From Streptomyces peucetius (GTDB taxonomy: Bacteria; Actinomycetota; Actinomycetes; Streptomycetales; Streptomycetaceae): a DNA stretch of 64,000 nt. How positions within the stretch are numbered: the stretch's first letter is position 1; each line of letters starts with the position of its first letter. Location: positions 620,001 to 684,000 of the forward strand of contig NZ_CP107567.1 in NCBI RefSeq assembly GCF_025854275.1, in the 5' to 3' direction. The translations under genes were made by a program, and so were the position numbers. The notes under the pieces are model-generated. The model saw only the letters and a program-made list of their open reading frames with translations. It was not told the origin of the DNA and ran no database searches. This document shows, piece by piece, positions 17,867-26,773 of this stretch.

Positions 17867-17935
17867 TTGACGCGCCCGGAGGGACTCCCCCATGCTCGCC
17901 ATGCGCAATTTCGCACAACGTTCGACATCTCGAAC
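17867..17935 (+). promoter_or_regulatory. Promoter and tandem operators of the exported GH51 gene
   Basis: TTGACG (17867-17872) and CATGCT (17891-17896) are 18 bp apart. Operators follow at 17901-17916 and 17920-17935 (GTTCGACATCTCGAAC, the second near-perfect palindrome). The gap between -10 and operator is four bases, against two or three elsewhere. Confidence 0.65.
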
Positions 17936-17957
17936 TCATTGTCCTGAGGAGAGCCCC

Positions 17958-20546
17958 ATGGCAACCCGCCCGACAAGCACGCGTGCGCCGTCCCGACGCC
18001 CATGGACCAAACCTTGGCCCCGTCTGTGCACGGGCATCCTGCTGGCCTGCACCCTCGGCGCCGGGCCGGCCACCGCCTCGGACGTGTCCGGCACGTCCGC
18101 CGCGCCCGTCACCGACTACACCCTCACCGTCGACCCCTCCGGTCGCGGCCCCTCGATCGACGACTCGATGTACGGGATCTTCTACGAGGACATCAACCGC
18201 GCCGCGGACGGCGGTCTGTACGCCGAGCTCGTGCAGAACCGCTCCTTCGAGTACGACCGTGCGGACAACGCCTCCTACACCCCGCTCACCTCCTGGGCCA
18301 CGGCCACCGCCGGGTCCGCCGCCGCGGAAGTCGTCGACGACGACGGCCGCTTGGGCGAACGCAACAGGCGCTATCTGCGGGTGGCGCTCGACGGCCCCGA
18401 CGCCGGCGTCCGGCTCACCAACAGCGGCTACAACTCCGGCGTGGCCGTACAGGCCGGGCAGCGGTACGACTTCTCGGTGTGGGCGCGCACCGACCGGGCC
18501 GCCGGCACCCCGCTGACGGTCTCCCTGGACGACGCGTCAGGAGCCCTCGCCGAGCCGCTGGACGTCAAGGTCGAAAGCGACCGCTGGACCCGCTACACAG
18601 GCACCCTCACCGCGAGCCGCACCAGCACCGAGGGCCGGCTCACCGTCAGTGCCGGCGGCTCCGGGACGCTCCGGCTCGACATGGTCTCGCTCTTCCCGGA
18701 GAACACGTACAAGAACCGGCCGAACGGCATGCGTGAGGACCTGGCGCGGAAGATCGCCGCCTTGAAGCCCGGTTTCCTGCGCTTTCCCGGCGGCTGCCTC
18801 GTCAACACCGGGAGCCATGAGGCCTACGAGGCACCGGACTGGGAGCGCAGCCGCTCCTACCAGTGGAAGGACACGATCGGCCCCGTCGAGGAGCGCGCGA
18901 CCAACGCCAACTTCTGGGGCTACAACCAGTCCTACGGCCTCGGGTACTACGAGTACTTCCAGTTCGCCGAGGACATCGGCGCCATGCCCGTGCCCGTCGT
19001 GCCCGCACTCGTCACCGGCTGCGGCCAGAACCGCGCCACCGATGACCCCGAACTGCTGCGGCGGCACATCCAGGACACCCTGGACCTGATCGAGTTCGCC
19101 AACGGACCCAGGACCTCCACCTGGGGAGCGAAGCGTGCTGCGATGGGCCACCCGAAGCCGTTCGGCCTCACCCACCTCGCGGTCGGCAACGAGGAGAACC
19201 TGCCCGACGAGTTCCTCGCCCGCTTCACGCAGTTCCGGGACGCCATCGAGGAGCGGTACCCGGACATCACGGTCATCAGCAACTCGGGCCCGGACGACAC
19301 GGGTGCCGTGTTCGACCGCGCCTGGGAGCTCAACCGGGCGGCCGGTGTCGCCATGGTCGACGAGCACTACTACAACAACCCGTCGTGGTTCCTGGAGAAC
19401 AACGACCGCTACGACTCGTACGACCGCGAGGGCCCCAAGGTGTTCCTCGGCGAGTACGCCTCCAGGGACAACCGCTTCCGCAACGCCCTGGCGGAGGCCG
19501 CGTTCATGACCGGCCTCGAACGCAACGCGGACATCGTCAAGATGGCCTCCTACGCCCCGCTGCTCGCCAACGAGGACTATGTGCAGTGGCAGCCCGACAT
19601 GATCTGGTTCGACAACCACCGCTCATGGGGCTCGGCCAACTACGAGATGCAGAAGCTCTTCATGAACAACGTCGGCGACCGCGTCGTGCCCAGCGAGGCG
19701 TCCGGAACGCCGGCGGCCGAGGCCGGCATCACCGGCGCGGTCGGGCTGTCGACCTGGGCGACCAGCGCCTCGTACGACGACGTCTCCGTCACCTCCGCCC
19801 ACGGCCGCACGCTGCTCCGGGACGACTTCTCCGGGACCGACTCCCAGTGGACCAGGGCGGCGGGCCGCGGCTCCTGGCAGATCCAGGACGGTGCGTTCGT
19901 CCAGTCCGACACCACGGCGGAGGACACCATGGTCACCGCCGGCGACCCGCGGTGGCAGAACTACGACCTGCGGGTGAGGGCCACGAAGAAGTCGGGCCGC
20001 GAGGGCTTCCTGGTCGCCTTCGGCGTCAAGGACACCGGCAACTACTACTGGTGGAACCTCGGCGGCTGGGGCAACACCCGTTCCGCCGTGGAACAGGCCG
20101 AGCACGGCGCGAAGAACGTCGTGATCGAGGACGGCACGACGATCACCACGGGCCAGGAGTACGACCTGCGGGTACAGATCCGCGGCCGGCAGGTGACGCT
20201 GTTCCTGGACGGCAAGGAGTGGGGCAGCTTCACGGACAAGCCGGCGGAGCCCTTCCGCCAGGTCGTGACGTACGACCAGGCCCGTGGTGAGCTCGTCGTC
20301 AAGGTCGTCAACGCACAGGACGCGGCGGCCCGGACCCGTGTCGACCTCGGGCGGAGGACCGACGTCCCGCCGGTCGCGCGCCTGACGACGCTCGCCGGCG
20401 ACCCGGACGCGGTCAACACCGCCTCGGCCACGCCGATCAGCCCGCAGCGGTCGGTGCTGCGCGGTGTGGACAACACCTTCAGCCACACGTTCCCGCCGAA
20501 CTCCGTGACGTTCATGCGGATCAAGACCAGGACGCCCGGCTCCTGA
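17958..20546 (+). CDS. Exported multidomain alpha-L-arabinofuranosidase, GH51
   Basis: About 862 residues with a signal peptide (basic WPRLCTG, hydrophobic core, ATAS). After it come a carbohydrate-binding-like beta domain (roughly 75-250) and the GH51 catalytic barrel with RFPGGCLVNTG, acid/base E412 in VGNEENLP and nucleophile E499 in LGEYASRD. A laminin-G/3-keto-disaccharide-hydrolase-like beta domain (LLRDDFSGTDSQW to about residue 790) is inserted before the C-terminal arabinofuranosidase domain. The start follows GAGGAGA. It would strip arabinose from extracellular arabinan or arabinoxylan. Confidence 0.9.
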   Translation: MATRPTSTRAPSRRPWTKPWPRLCTGILLACTLGAGPATASDVSGTSAAPVTDYTLTVDPSGRGPSIDDSMYGIFYEDINRAADGGLYAELVQNRSFEYDRADNASYTPLTSWATATAGSAAAEVVDDDGRLGERNRRYLRVALDGPDAGVRLTNSGYNSGVAVQAGQRYDFSVWARTDRAAGTPLTVSLDDASGALAEPLDVKVESDRWTRYTGTLTASRTSTEGRLTVSAGGSGTLRLDMVSLFPENTYKNRPNGMREDLARKIAALKPGFLRFPGGCLVNTGSHEAYEAPDWERSRSYQWKDTIGPVEERATNANFWGYNQSYGLGYYEYFQFAEDIGAMPVPVVPALVTGCGQNRATDDPELLRRHIQDTLDLIEFANGPRTSTWGAKRAAMGHPKPFGLTHLAVGNEENLPDEFLARFTQFRDAIEERYPDITVISNSGPDDTGAVFDRAWELNRAAGVAMVDEHYYNNPSWFLENNDRYDSYDREGPKVFLGEYASRDNRFRNALAEAAFMTGLERNADIVKMASYAPLLANEDYVQWQPDMIWFDNHRSWGSANYEMQKLFMNNVGDRVVPSEASGTPAAEAGITGAVGLSTWATSASYDDVSVTSAHGRTLLRDDFSGTDSQWTRAAGRGSWQIQDGAFVQSDTTAEDTMVTAGDPRWQNYDLRVRATKKSGREGFLVAFGVKDTGNYYWWNLGGWGNTRSAVEQAEHGAKNVVIEDGTTITTGQEYDLRVQIRGRQVTLFLDGKEWGSFTDKPAEPFRQVVTYDQARGELVVKVVNAQDAAARTRVDLGRRTDVPPVARLTTLAGDPDAVNTASATPISPQRSVLRGVDNTFSHTFPPNSVTFMRIKTRTPGS

Positions 20547-20568
20547 TCCGACGGGGACCCCGCGTGCC

Positions 20569-20596
20569 GCGGCCCGCCGCTCGACCGGCGGGCCGC
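20569..20596. terminator. Terminator after the GH51 gene
   Basis: An 11-bp perfect stem (20569-20579 with 20586-20596) and a six-base loop begin 23 bases after the stop codon. Confidence 0.8.
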
Positions 20597-21132
20597 TGCG
20601 TGCCACCTACACGCTGGGCGAGGATCTCGTCGTCACGATGACCGTCACCGCCCCGGCCGCGTAGGAGCGCAAAGCAGGAGTGGCGAAGGCCTCCGTGTGT
20701 GGTGGAGGTGTCGAATCTTCACCGCACGGAGGCTTCCGGCGGCGGTCGGGGCAGGCGGCCCGGCCGTGGATTCGCCGGCCGCCGCCCCCGGGTACGAGGG
20801 ACGCGGACCAGCAGCAACACGCCTCATGTCCTCATCGGGCCGACCTCCGCTTGGACCCCCGCTCGGCCCTTTGGCCGCTTCGTCAATCGCCGCTGCCGTC
20901 CGCCGTTCGGCGGCGCGGGGCACGGGCGGGCCATGATGCCGTGGCCGGCCGGCCGTGCGCCCCGGCGCCACCGGCCGGAACGCCCATCGGCACGACAGAC
21001 AGGACAGCAAATAGGGAATTACCGCATGTTTCCGGCATCGTGCTCCATGCTGGTCCTGCCGCGCCGGGCCCCACCCGGGGTGCCGCCCCTGGCCCGGGGC
21101 GGGATGCGCGCATGTGCGACGACCGGAGGACC
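20597..21132 (+). other. Intergenic stretch with a possible gene remnant
   Basis: No intact gene is visible. At 20600-20663 a short open segment reads TYTLGEDLVVTMTVTAPAA and then stops; it has the look of a truncated C-terminal beta domain but I cannot name its parent. An imperfect inverted repeat around GAAGGCCTCCGTG and its complement (about 20684-20736) could be a second terminator. The multicopper oxidase promoter must lie in the remainder; I see no convincing hexamers. Confidence 0.4.
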
Positions 21133-22836
21133 ATGTACTGGCAGGATCACCCCCGTCCGACCTCTGCCACGCGGCGTGCCGTACTCGGTGCCGGGATCGC
21201 CGCAGCGGGATCCGCGCTGCTCACCGCCTGTTCGGGCAGCGGCGCGGACTCCACAGCCGGCGCCGGGAAGGGGGCCGCCGGACCACAGGGCGCCGTCTCC
21301 GCGGACGACAAGGAGGTCCGGCCCACATGGACACCCAGCCCCGAAGGCAAGCTCCGCGGCCTCACCTTCACCGCCACACCGGCCACGGTCGAGATCGGCG
21401 GCGGACGCACCGTCAGGACCATGACCTACAACGGCGAACTGCCCGGCAAGGAGGTACGGATCACCGCCGGCGACACCCTCAAGTTGACGCTCGCCAACCA
21501 CCTGCCCGAATCCACCACGGTCCACTGGCACGGCATCGCCCTGCGCAACGAGATGGACGGCGTGCCCGACGTGACGCAGCCGCCCATCAAGCCGGGTAGA
21601 ACGTTCACGTACCGCTTCCAGGCGCCGCACCCCGGCACATACTGGTTCCACCCCCACCTGGGCCTGCAGGTCGACCGCGGAATGTACGCGCCGCTGATCG
21701 TCGACGACCCCAACGAGCCCCTCTCCTACGACGCGGAATGGATCGTCCTGCTCGACGACTGGATCGACGGGGTCGACGGCTCCAGCCCCGACGACGTCTT
21801 CGACCAGCTCCGCAAGGGCAAGCCCGCCATGGGCCACGGCTCCGCGCACCAGCGCGGGCACGACCGTGGCACCCGGCCCTCCAAACCCTCCGGAGGAATC
21901 GCGGCCGGATACGGCCCGCCGGGTGCGCACGCGCCACAGCCCGGCGACGCGCCGGCACGCGAGGAGGCGTCGCCCTCACCGAAGCCGGGGGGAGGCCCCA
22001 GCCGGCTGATGACCGGCGCCGACAGCCCGCTGCTCGGCGGCCACACCGGCGACGTCGCCTACCCGTACTACCTGATCAACGGACGCACACCCGACGACCC
22101 GACCCAGTTCCGCGCCAAACCCGGCGACCGGATCCGGCTGCGCATCATCAACGCGGGCGCCGAGACCCCGTTCCGAGTAGCCCTCGGCGGACACCGGATG
22201 ACAATCACCCACAGCGACGGCTTCCCCGTACGCCACCACCGGACCGACTCCCTGCTCCTCGGCATGGGCGAACGCTACGACGTACTGATCACCGCCAAGG
22301 ACGGCGTCTTCCCGCTCACCGCGCTCGCCGAAGGCAAGAACGGCGCCGCCATGGCCGTCCTGCGCACAGCGAGTGGTGCGCTCCCCGGCCCCGCGACCCG
22401 CCCCGCCGAACTCCGGCGCGCCGTTTTGCCCTCGGCGCGCCGGCTCAGGCCACACGAATCCGTCGAGCTCGACCGGCGCAGGCCCGACCGGATCGTCAGA
22501 ATCACCCTCACCGGCGGTATGGAGAAATTCGACTGGGGCATCGACCACCGCCCCTACTCACCCGACCGCGTCCACCGCATCGAACGCGGCGAACGCGTAC
22601 GGCTGGTCGTCGTCAACGCCACCGACATGTGGCACCCCGTCCACCTGCACGGCCACACCTACGCCCTCGCCGGCATCGACTCCAACGGCGCCCGCAAGGA
22701 CACCGCCACCGTCCTGCCCCACAACAAACTCGTCCTCGACTTCGACGCCGACAACCCCGGCGACTGGATGCTCCACTGCCACAACACCTACCACTCGGAA
22801 TCCGGCATGATGACCACCGTCGTCTACGACGCATAA
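21133..22836 (+). CDS. Tat/lipoprotein multicopper oxidase
   Basis: About 567 residues. The N-terminus combines twin arginines (ATRRAVLG) with a lipobox (LLTAC), so the protein is probably exported folded and lipid-anchored. All four copper motifs are present: HWHG at 131, HPH at 173, HPVHLHGH at 501 and HCHNTYH at 548, the last followed by a Met in the type 1 axial position. Between domains 1 and 2, residues about 235-295 form a His-, Gly- and Pro-rich insert lacking obvious structure. An ATG at 21112 is an alternative start; GGAGG is close to 21133. The substrate is unknown: copper, phenolics and lignin-like compounds are options. Confidence 0.88.
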   Translation: MYWQDHPRPTSATRRAVLGAGIAAAGSALLTACSGSGADSTAGAGKGAAGPQGAVSADDKEVRPTWTPSPEGKLRGLTFTATPATVEIGGGRTVRTMTYNGELPGKEVRITAGDTLKLTLANHLPESTTVHWHGIALRNEMDGVPDVTQPPIKPGRTFTYRFQAPHPGTYWFHPHLGLQVDRGMYAPLIVDDPNEPLSYDAEWIVLLDDWIDGVDGSSPDDVFDQLRKGKPAMGHGSAHQRGHDRGTRPSKPSGGIAAGYGPPGAHAPQPGDAPAREEASPSPKPGGGPSRLMTGADSPLLGGHTGDVAYPYYLINGRTPDDPTQFRAKPGDRIRLRIINAGAETPFRVALGGHRMTITHSDGFPVRHHRTDSLLLGMGERYDVLITAKDGVFPLTALAEGKNGAAMAVLRTASGALPGPATRPAELRRAVLPSARRLRPHESVELDRRRPDRIVRITLTGGMEKFDWGIDHRPYSPDRVHRIERGERVRLVVVNATDMWHPVHLHGHTYALAGIDSNGARKDTATVLPHNKLVLDFDADNPGDWMLHCHNTYHSESGMMTTVVYDA

Positions 22837-22869
22837 CCCCACCATCAGGGGCGGCGGAGTTCGGGACTG

Positions 22870-23093
22870 TAAATCGTCCGGTGCAACTCCCGATCACGGA
22901 AGATCCATCGGTGACGAGTGAGAACGTGTATGCGTCTGAGGCCGTCGAGCCCACGAAGGCTGCGTCGGCGAGGGCAGTGGACGACCAGTTGATCGACGAG
23001 CCGGTGGGCCGTGGGGAGGGGCCGGGAGATCGTCGGCTCAAGAGATCCTTCAAGGGCCACCCGTACGGCGTACGGCTGTTGAAGGATTCCTGA
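22870..23093 (+). pseudogene. IS256-family transposase remnant
   Basis: From the GTG at 22912 the reading MTSENV.ASEAVEP..ASARAVDDQLIDE.VGR matches the N-terminus of Streptomyces IS256 transposases. The match is lost after about 35 residues, and the frame ends at 23093. The catalytic DDE region is absent. The bases just before it (about 22866-22890) may be the left end of the element, which I cannot confirm. This marks a past insertion between the multicopper oxidase and the peptidase gene. Confidence 0.7.
23045..23087. repeat. Nested inverted repeat at the IS256 relic edge
   Basis: A 9-bp perfect outer stem (ATCCTTCAA at 23045-23053, TTGAAGGAT at 23079-23087) encloses a 6-bp inner stem (CCGTAC at 23061-23066, GTACGG at 23070-23075) with a three-base loop. 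It sits where transposase similarity ends and could be a terminator or a recombination scar. Confidence 0.6.
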
Positions 23094-23122
23094 AGCGGGC
23101 CGCCGCAGACTGCCGTCGATCG

Positions 23123-23620
23123 GTGTCGCACGGCTCGGAGGGCGGAATTCTGGACGAGGTGCCCCCGCCCTACCCCGAACCGGCCGCGGTCCCGGTGCGC
23201 GAATGCGGCGAAAGGCTGGTCGACCTGCGGGACGTGCCCGCCCTGCGGACCGCGACGCCCGGATCCGTCCTGCTGCGGCTGGGCGTGGTGGACCGCCTGG
23301 TCACAGCGCAGACGATGCTGCCCGAGGGGCTGCGGCTGCTGGTGCTGGGCGCCTACCGGCCCTCCCCCGGACTCCGGTGCACCGGGCACGAGACGGGTGC
23401 GGCAGCCGACTTGACGTTGTGCCGGGCCGACGGCGTCGAGCTGTGGCCGGGCGCGACCGATCCGGTGGCCGCTGAGCAACGACACACCCTGAGCGAAGCG
23501 TTGAGCGTCGTGGGACTGAGCAACTACCCTGCGGCGTGGTGGCATTGGTCCCACGGCGACTGTTCCTGGGCGTATCTGCGGGGTGCCGGTCATGCGCGAT
23601 ATGGCCCGGTAAGGCGCTGA
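23123..23620 (+). CDS. Degenerate D-Ala-D-Ala dipeptidase-like protein (VanX family, M15D)
   Basis: About 165 residues, shorter than the roughly 200-plus typical of the family. The zinc ligands can be placed: H89 and D96 in HETGAAAD and H141 in AWWHW. The catalytic Glu normally found in EWWH is Ala here (residue 138), and the helical stretch between the YRP motif and the zinc-binding His is largely missing. VanX-type hydrolysis is therefore unlikely. It may be a decaying gene or a zinc protein with another role. The GTG start has no strong ribosome site. Confidence 0.65.
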   Translation: MSHGSEGGILDEVPPPYPEPAAVPVRECGERLVDLRDVPALRTATPGSVLLRLGVVDRLVTAQTMLPEGLRLLVLGAYRPSPGLRCTGHETGAAADLTLCRADGVELWPGATDPVAAEQRHTLSEALSVVGLSNYPAAWWHWSHGDCSWAYLRGAGHARYGPVRR

Positions 23621-23674
23621 GTGACGAACCGCCCGTCGGCGCCTGCCGCCTCACAGCGTCGTTGAGGGGGCAAC

Positions 23675-26600
23675 ATGCTGCACTTGAGACTGCTCGGGCC
23701 CGTCGAGGCCGTGGCGGCGGAAGGCCGGATCGATCTCGGCGGGGCGAAACCCCGCGCTCTGCTGGCCGCCCTGGCACTGGAGCCCGGCCGGGTCGTGTCC
23801 GCCACACGACTCGTGGACGTGGTGTGGTCCGAGAACCCGCCGGCCAGCGCCCGCGCCCTCATCCAGACCTACGTCTCCACCCTGCGCCGGTCCTTCGCCG
23901 AAGCCGGGCACCCCGACATCATCGTCACCCGCGCTCCCGGCTACGCGCTGCGCGCCGACGCCGCCGTGGTGGACGCCGACCGGTTCGCCCGCCTGCTGGA
24001 CCGTTCCAGGGAGGCCGCCGCCGCACGGGACTTCGCCGGAGCGGCGGGGCTGCTGCGCGAGGCCAGGGCCCTGTGGCAGGGACCCGCGCTCTCCGGGCTC
24101 GCGGACTCGCTGCTCGCCGGGGAGGCCCGGCGCCTGGACGAACTGCGGATCGCGGCCGCCGAGGAGCTGTACGCCGCCGAGCTGGCTCTGGGCCGCCTGG
24201 ACCACCTGGCGGAGCTGACCGCCCTGGTCGAGACACACCCCGTCAACGAGCGGCTGCGCGGTCAGCTGATGGTCACCCTCTACCGTCTGGGCCGCCAGGC
24301 CGACGCCCTGGCCTGCTTCCGGGCGGGCCGGGACTCGCTCGTCGAGGAGCTGGGCATCGAGCCCGGTCCGGAACTGAGCGAGCTGCACGAATCCGTCCTG
24401 CGGGGCGACGACGACCGGCTGCCCGGCAGCCCGGCCCGCGCACCGGCCGCCGGGAACCACCGGCCGCCGGCCCATTTGCCGCCCCGCCTGTCCGACTTCA
24501 CCGGCAGACGCGAGGAACTGCGTCTGCTCACCGCGGGTCTGACGTCCACGCCGGTGCATGTCGTCGCCGGACCCGGCGGCAGCGGCAAGTCCGCCCTTGC
24601 CGTGCACGCCGCGCACCAGGTGACGGCCCACTTCCCGGACGGACAGCTGTATGCAGAACTACGAGGCATGACCGAGTCCCCGGCCACCGCGGCCGAGACC
24701 CTCGGCGGCTTCCTGCGCGCGCTGGGCGTGCCGGACCAGCAACTGCCGGACTCCGCCCAGGCCAGGGTCGAGCTCTATCGCACCCTGCTCGCGGAGCGGC
24801 GGCTGCTCATCCTGCTCGACGACGCCGCGAACGAACGGCAGGTACGTCCGCTGCTTCCGGCGGGCAGCGCGTGCGCCGTGCTGATCACCGCGCGCGACCG
24901 GCTGGGCGGGCTCGCGGGAGCCCGGCTGACCGAACTGGACGTGCTGGTGCCGGACGAGGCGATGGACCTGTTCACGACCATAGTCGGCGCGGACCGGGTG
25001 CAGGCGGAGCCGGAGGCGGCGGCCCGCATCCTCACCGCGTGCAATCATCTGCCGCTGGCCATCCGCATCGCCGGGGCCCGCCTGGCGATGCGCCGCCGGC
25101 TGCCGCTGGCCACGCTGGCGGACCGGCTGGACGACGAACGCCGTCGGCTCGACGAACTGCGCGTCGGTGACCTCGCGGTGCGCTCCACCATCAGCCTCAG
25201 CTTCGAGGCCCTGGACGAGCAGACCCGCACGGCGCTGGGCCGCCTCGGCCACCTGGGGCTGCCGGACTTCTCCAGCTGGGTCGTCGGCCGGCTGCTGGGG
25301 CTGCCGGAATCCGAAGCGCAGCGGCTGCTGGAGGGACTCGTCGACGCCCAGTTGGTGGACTTCGCCGGGGTGGACACCGCGGGCGTGGACCGCTACCGGC
25401 TCCACGACCTGGTACGGATCTTCGCCCGGGAGCACGCGGAGGAGACGGAACCGGCCGACGTCCTGCGGTCCACCGTCGAGGCGCCACTGCACGGCTGGCT
25501 GTCGCTGCTGCGTGCCGTGGCGGCGAGCCGGCCGCCCGCAGAGATGATCTGGCAACCGCGTGCCACCGCGCCCGAGCCCGAGCCACCCGAGGAGCACACC
25601 CGGCGCGTCCTCGCCGACGTCGCCGGCTGGCTGACGAGTGAGGAGCCCGCGCTGGCCCACGCCGTCGAACGCGCCGCCGAGCTCGGACTCGACCGGCTGG
25701 TGTGCGAGGTGCTGTCGGCCCATACGGCCGTCGAACTGGGCAACAGCCGCTATGAGTTCCGCGAGCGGATCATCTCCCTCGGCGTCGCGGCCGCGCGGCG
25801 TGTCGGGGACCAGCGCACCAAGGCCGCCATGCACGCCGAACTCGCCCGGCTCCGTTTCGCCCAGGACAGGTTCGCCGAGGCCCGCGCGCACTACGGCGAG
25901 GCGCTCAGCGGCTTCCGGATCGAGCGCGACGTGCGGGCCCAGGCCGCCGCGCTGGCCGGTCTGGGCACCGCCTGCCGCGAGCCCGGGCACCTCACCGAGG
26001 CCCTGCACTTCCTGGACCAGGCCGGCGTCCTGGTGCAGGCCATGGGCGACCCGCGCGGAATGGGCTACGTCCATCGCATCCGCGGCTCGGTCCGACTGGA
26101 GCAGGGGGACTACGCGGGCGCCAAGAGCGACCTCGACGTGGCGTTGTCGGGGTACCGCGAGGCCGGCAGCCGCCGCGGCATCGCCCTGGCACTGCGTACC
26201 GAGGGGCTGTACCACCGGGCCCGCGGTGACTATGAGGAGGCGCTGCGCACCTGTGCCGAGGCCGCGGACATCTTCGCCGGGCTCGGCGACCGGCTGATGC
26301 GCTCCTATGCCGTGCGGGCCCATGCCAAGGTGCAGTTCAGGCTCGGCATGGATCACGGTGTGCTGCCTCGGCTGGAGTGGGCGCTGAGCGTGGCGAGCGC
26401 GGCCGACGACCGTTTCGGGCAGGCGGTGACGCTGCGGACGATCGGGCAGCTGCATCTGACGGAGGGGCGGCTCGATTCCGCGCTGAGGTGCCTGGACTCC
26501 GCGATGACGCTGTGGGAGGCGATGGACGTCCAGGTGTGGAGGGCGCGTACCGAATACGACCTGTCGCTCGTTCACGCCGCCCGCGGTGACGCGACGGCCG

Positions 26601-26713
26601 CGCAGGCCTGCCGCACTCATGCGATGGGCGTGTTCCAGGAGTACGGAGCCCGGGAGTTCGCCGAACTCAACGGCGCTGCAAAGGTCGGTGCAGAGCAACT
26701 GAAGCACGGTTGA
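23675..26713 (+). CDS. AfsR-type SARP regulator with NB-ARC and TPR domains
   Basis: About 1012 residues, the size of AfsR. The N-terminal winged helix (about 1-90, with GGAKPRALLAALAL) and bacterial transcriptional activation domain (about 95-240) define a SARP. An NB-ARC ATPase follows, with P-loop GPGGSGKS at 299-306 and LLILLDDA. TPR repeats fill residues about 690-1000. Such proteins activate secondary metabolism or stress genes, with ATP binding tuning the switch. The start follows GAGGGGG. The next gene begins 60 bases downstream on the same strand and may be co-transcribed or a target. Confidence 0.9.
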   Translation: MLHLRLLGPVEAVAAEGRIDLGGAKPRALLAALALEPGRVVSATRLVDVVWSENPPASARALIQTYVSTLRRSFAEAGHPDIIVTRAPGYALRADAAVVDADRFARLLDRSREAAAARDFAGAAGLLREARALWQGPALSGLADSLLAGEARRLDELRIAAAEELYAAELALGRLDHLAELTALVETHPVNERLRGQLMVTLYRLGRQADALACFRAGRDSLVEELGIEPGPELSELHESVLRGDDDRLPGSPARAPAAGNHRPPAHLPPRLSDFTGRREELRLLTAGLTSTPVHVVAGPGGSGKSALAVHAAHQVTAHFPDGQLYAELRGMTESPATAAETLGGFLRALGVPDQQLPDSAQARVELYRTLLAERRLLILLDDAANERQVRPLLPAGSACAVLITARDRLGGLAGARLTELDVLVPDEAMDLFTTIVGADRVQAEPEAAARILTACNHLPLAIRIAGARLAMRRRLPLATLADRLDDERRRLDELRVGDLAVRSTISLSFEALDEQTRTALGRLGHLGLPDFSSWVVGRLLGLPESEAQRLLEGLVDAQLVDFAGVDTAGVDRYRLHDLVRIFAREHAEETEPADVLRSTVEAPLHGWLSLLRAVAASRPPAEMIWQPRATAPEPEPPEEHTRRVLADVAGWLTSEEPALAHAVERAAELGLDRLVCEVLSAHTAVELGNSRYEFRERIISLGVAAARRVGDQRTKAAMHAELARLRFAQDRFAEARAHYGEALSGFRIERDVRAQAAALAGLGTACREPGHLTEALHFLDQAGVLVQAMGDPRGMGYVHRIRGSVRLEQGDYAGAKSDLDVALSGYREAGSRRGIALALRTEGLYHRARGDYEEALRTCAEAADIFAGLGDRLMRSYAVRAHAKVQFRLGMDHGVLPRLEWALSVASAADDRFGQAVTLRTIGQLHLTEGRLDSALRCLDSAMTLWEAMDVQVWRARTEYDLSLVHAARGDATAAQACRTHAMGVFQEYGAREFAELNGAAKVGAEQLKHG

Positions 26714-26773
26714 AGCGGGTGCGCCCAGTGTGGTCGGCGTCATGAACGGCCGACTCCCCAGGGGGAATTCACC

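Noticed and set aside
20680..21132. Upstream in-frame extension of the multicopper oxidase
   Set aside because: It lacks a ribosome site and family similarity. The Tat/lipobox signal peptide begins at 21133.
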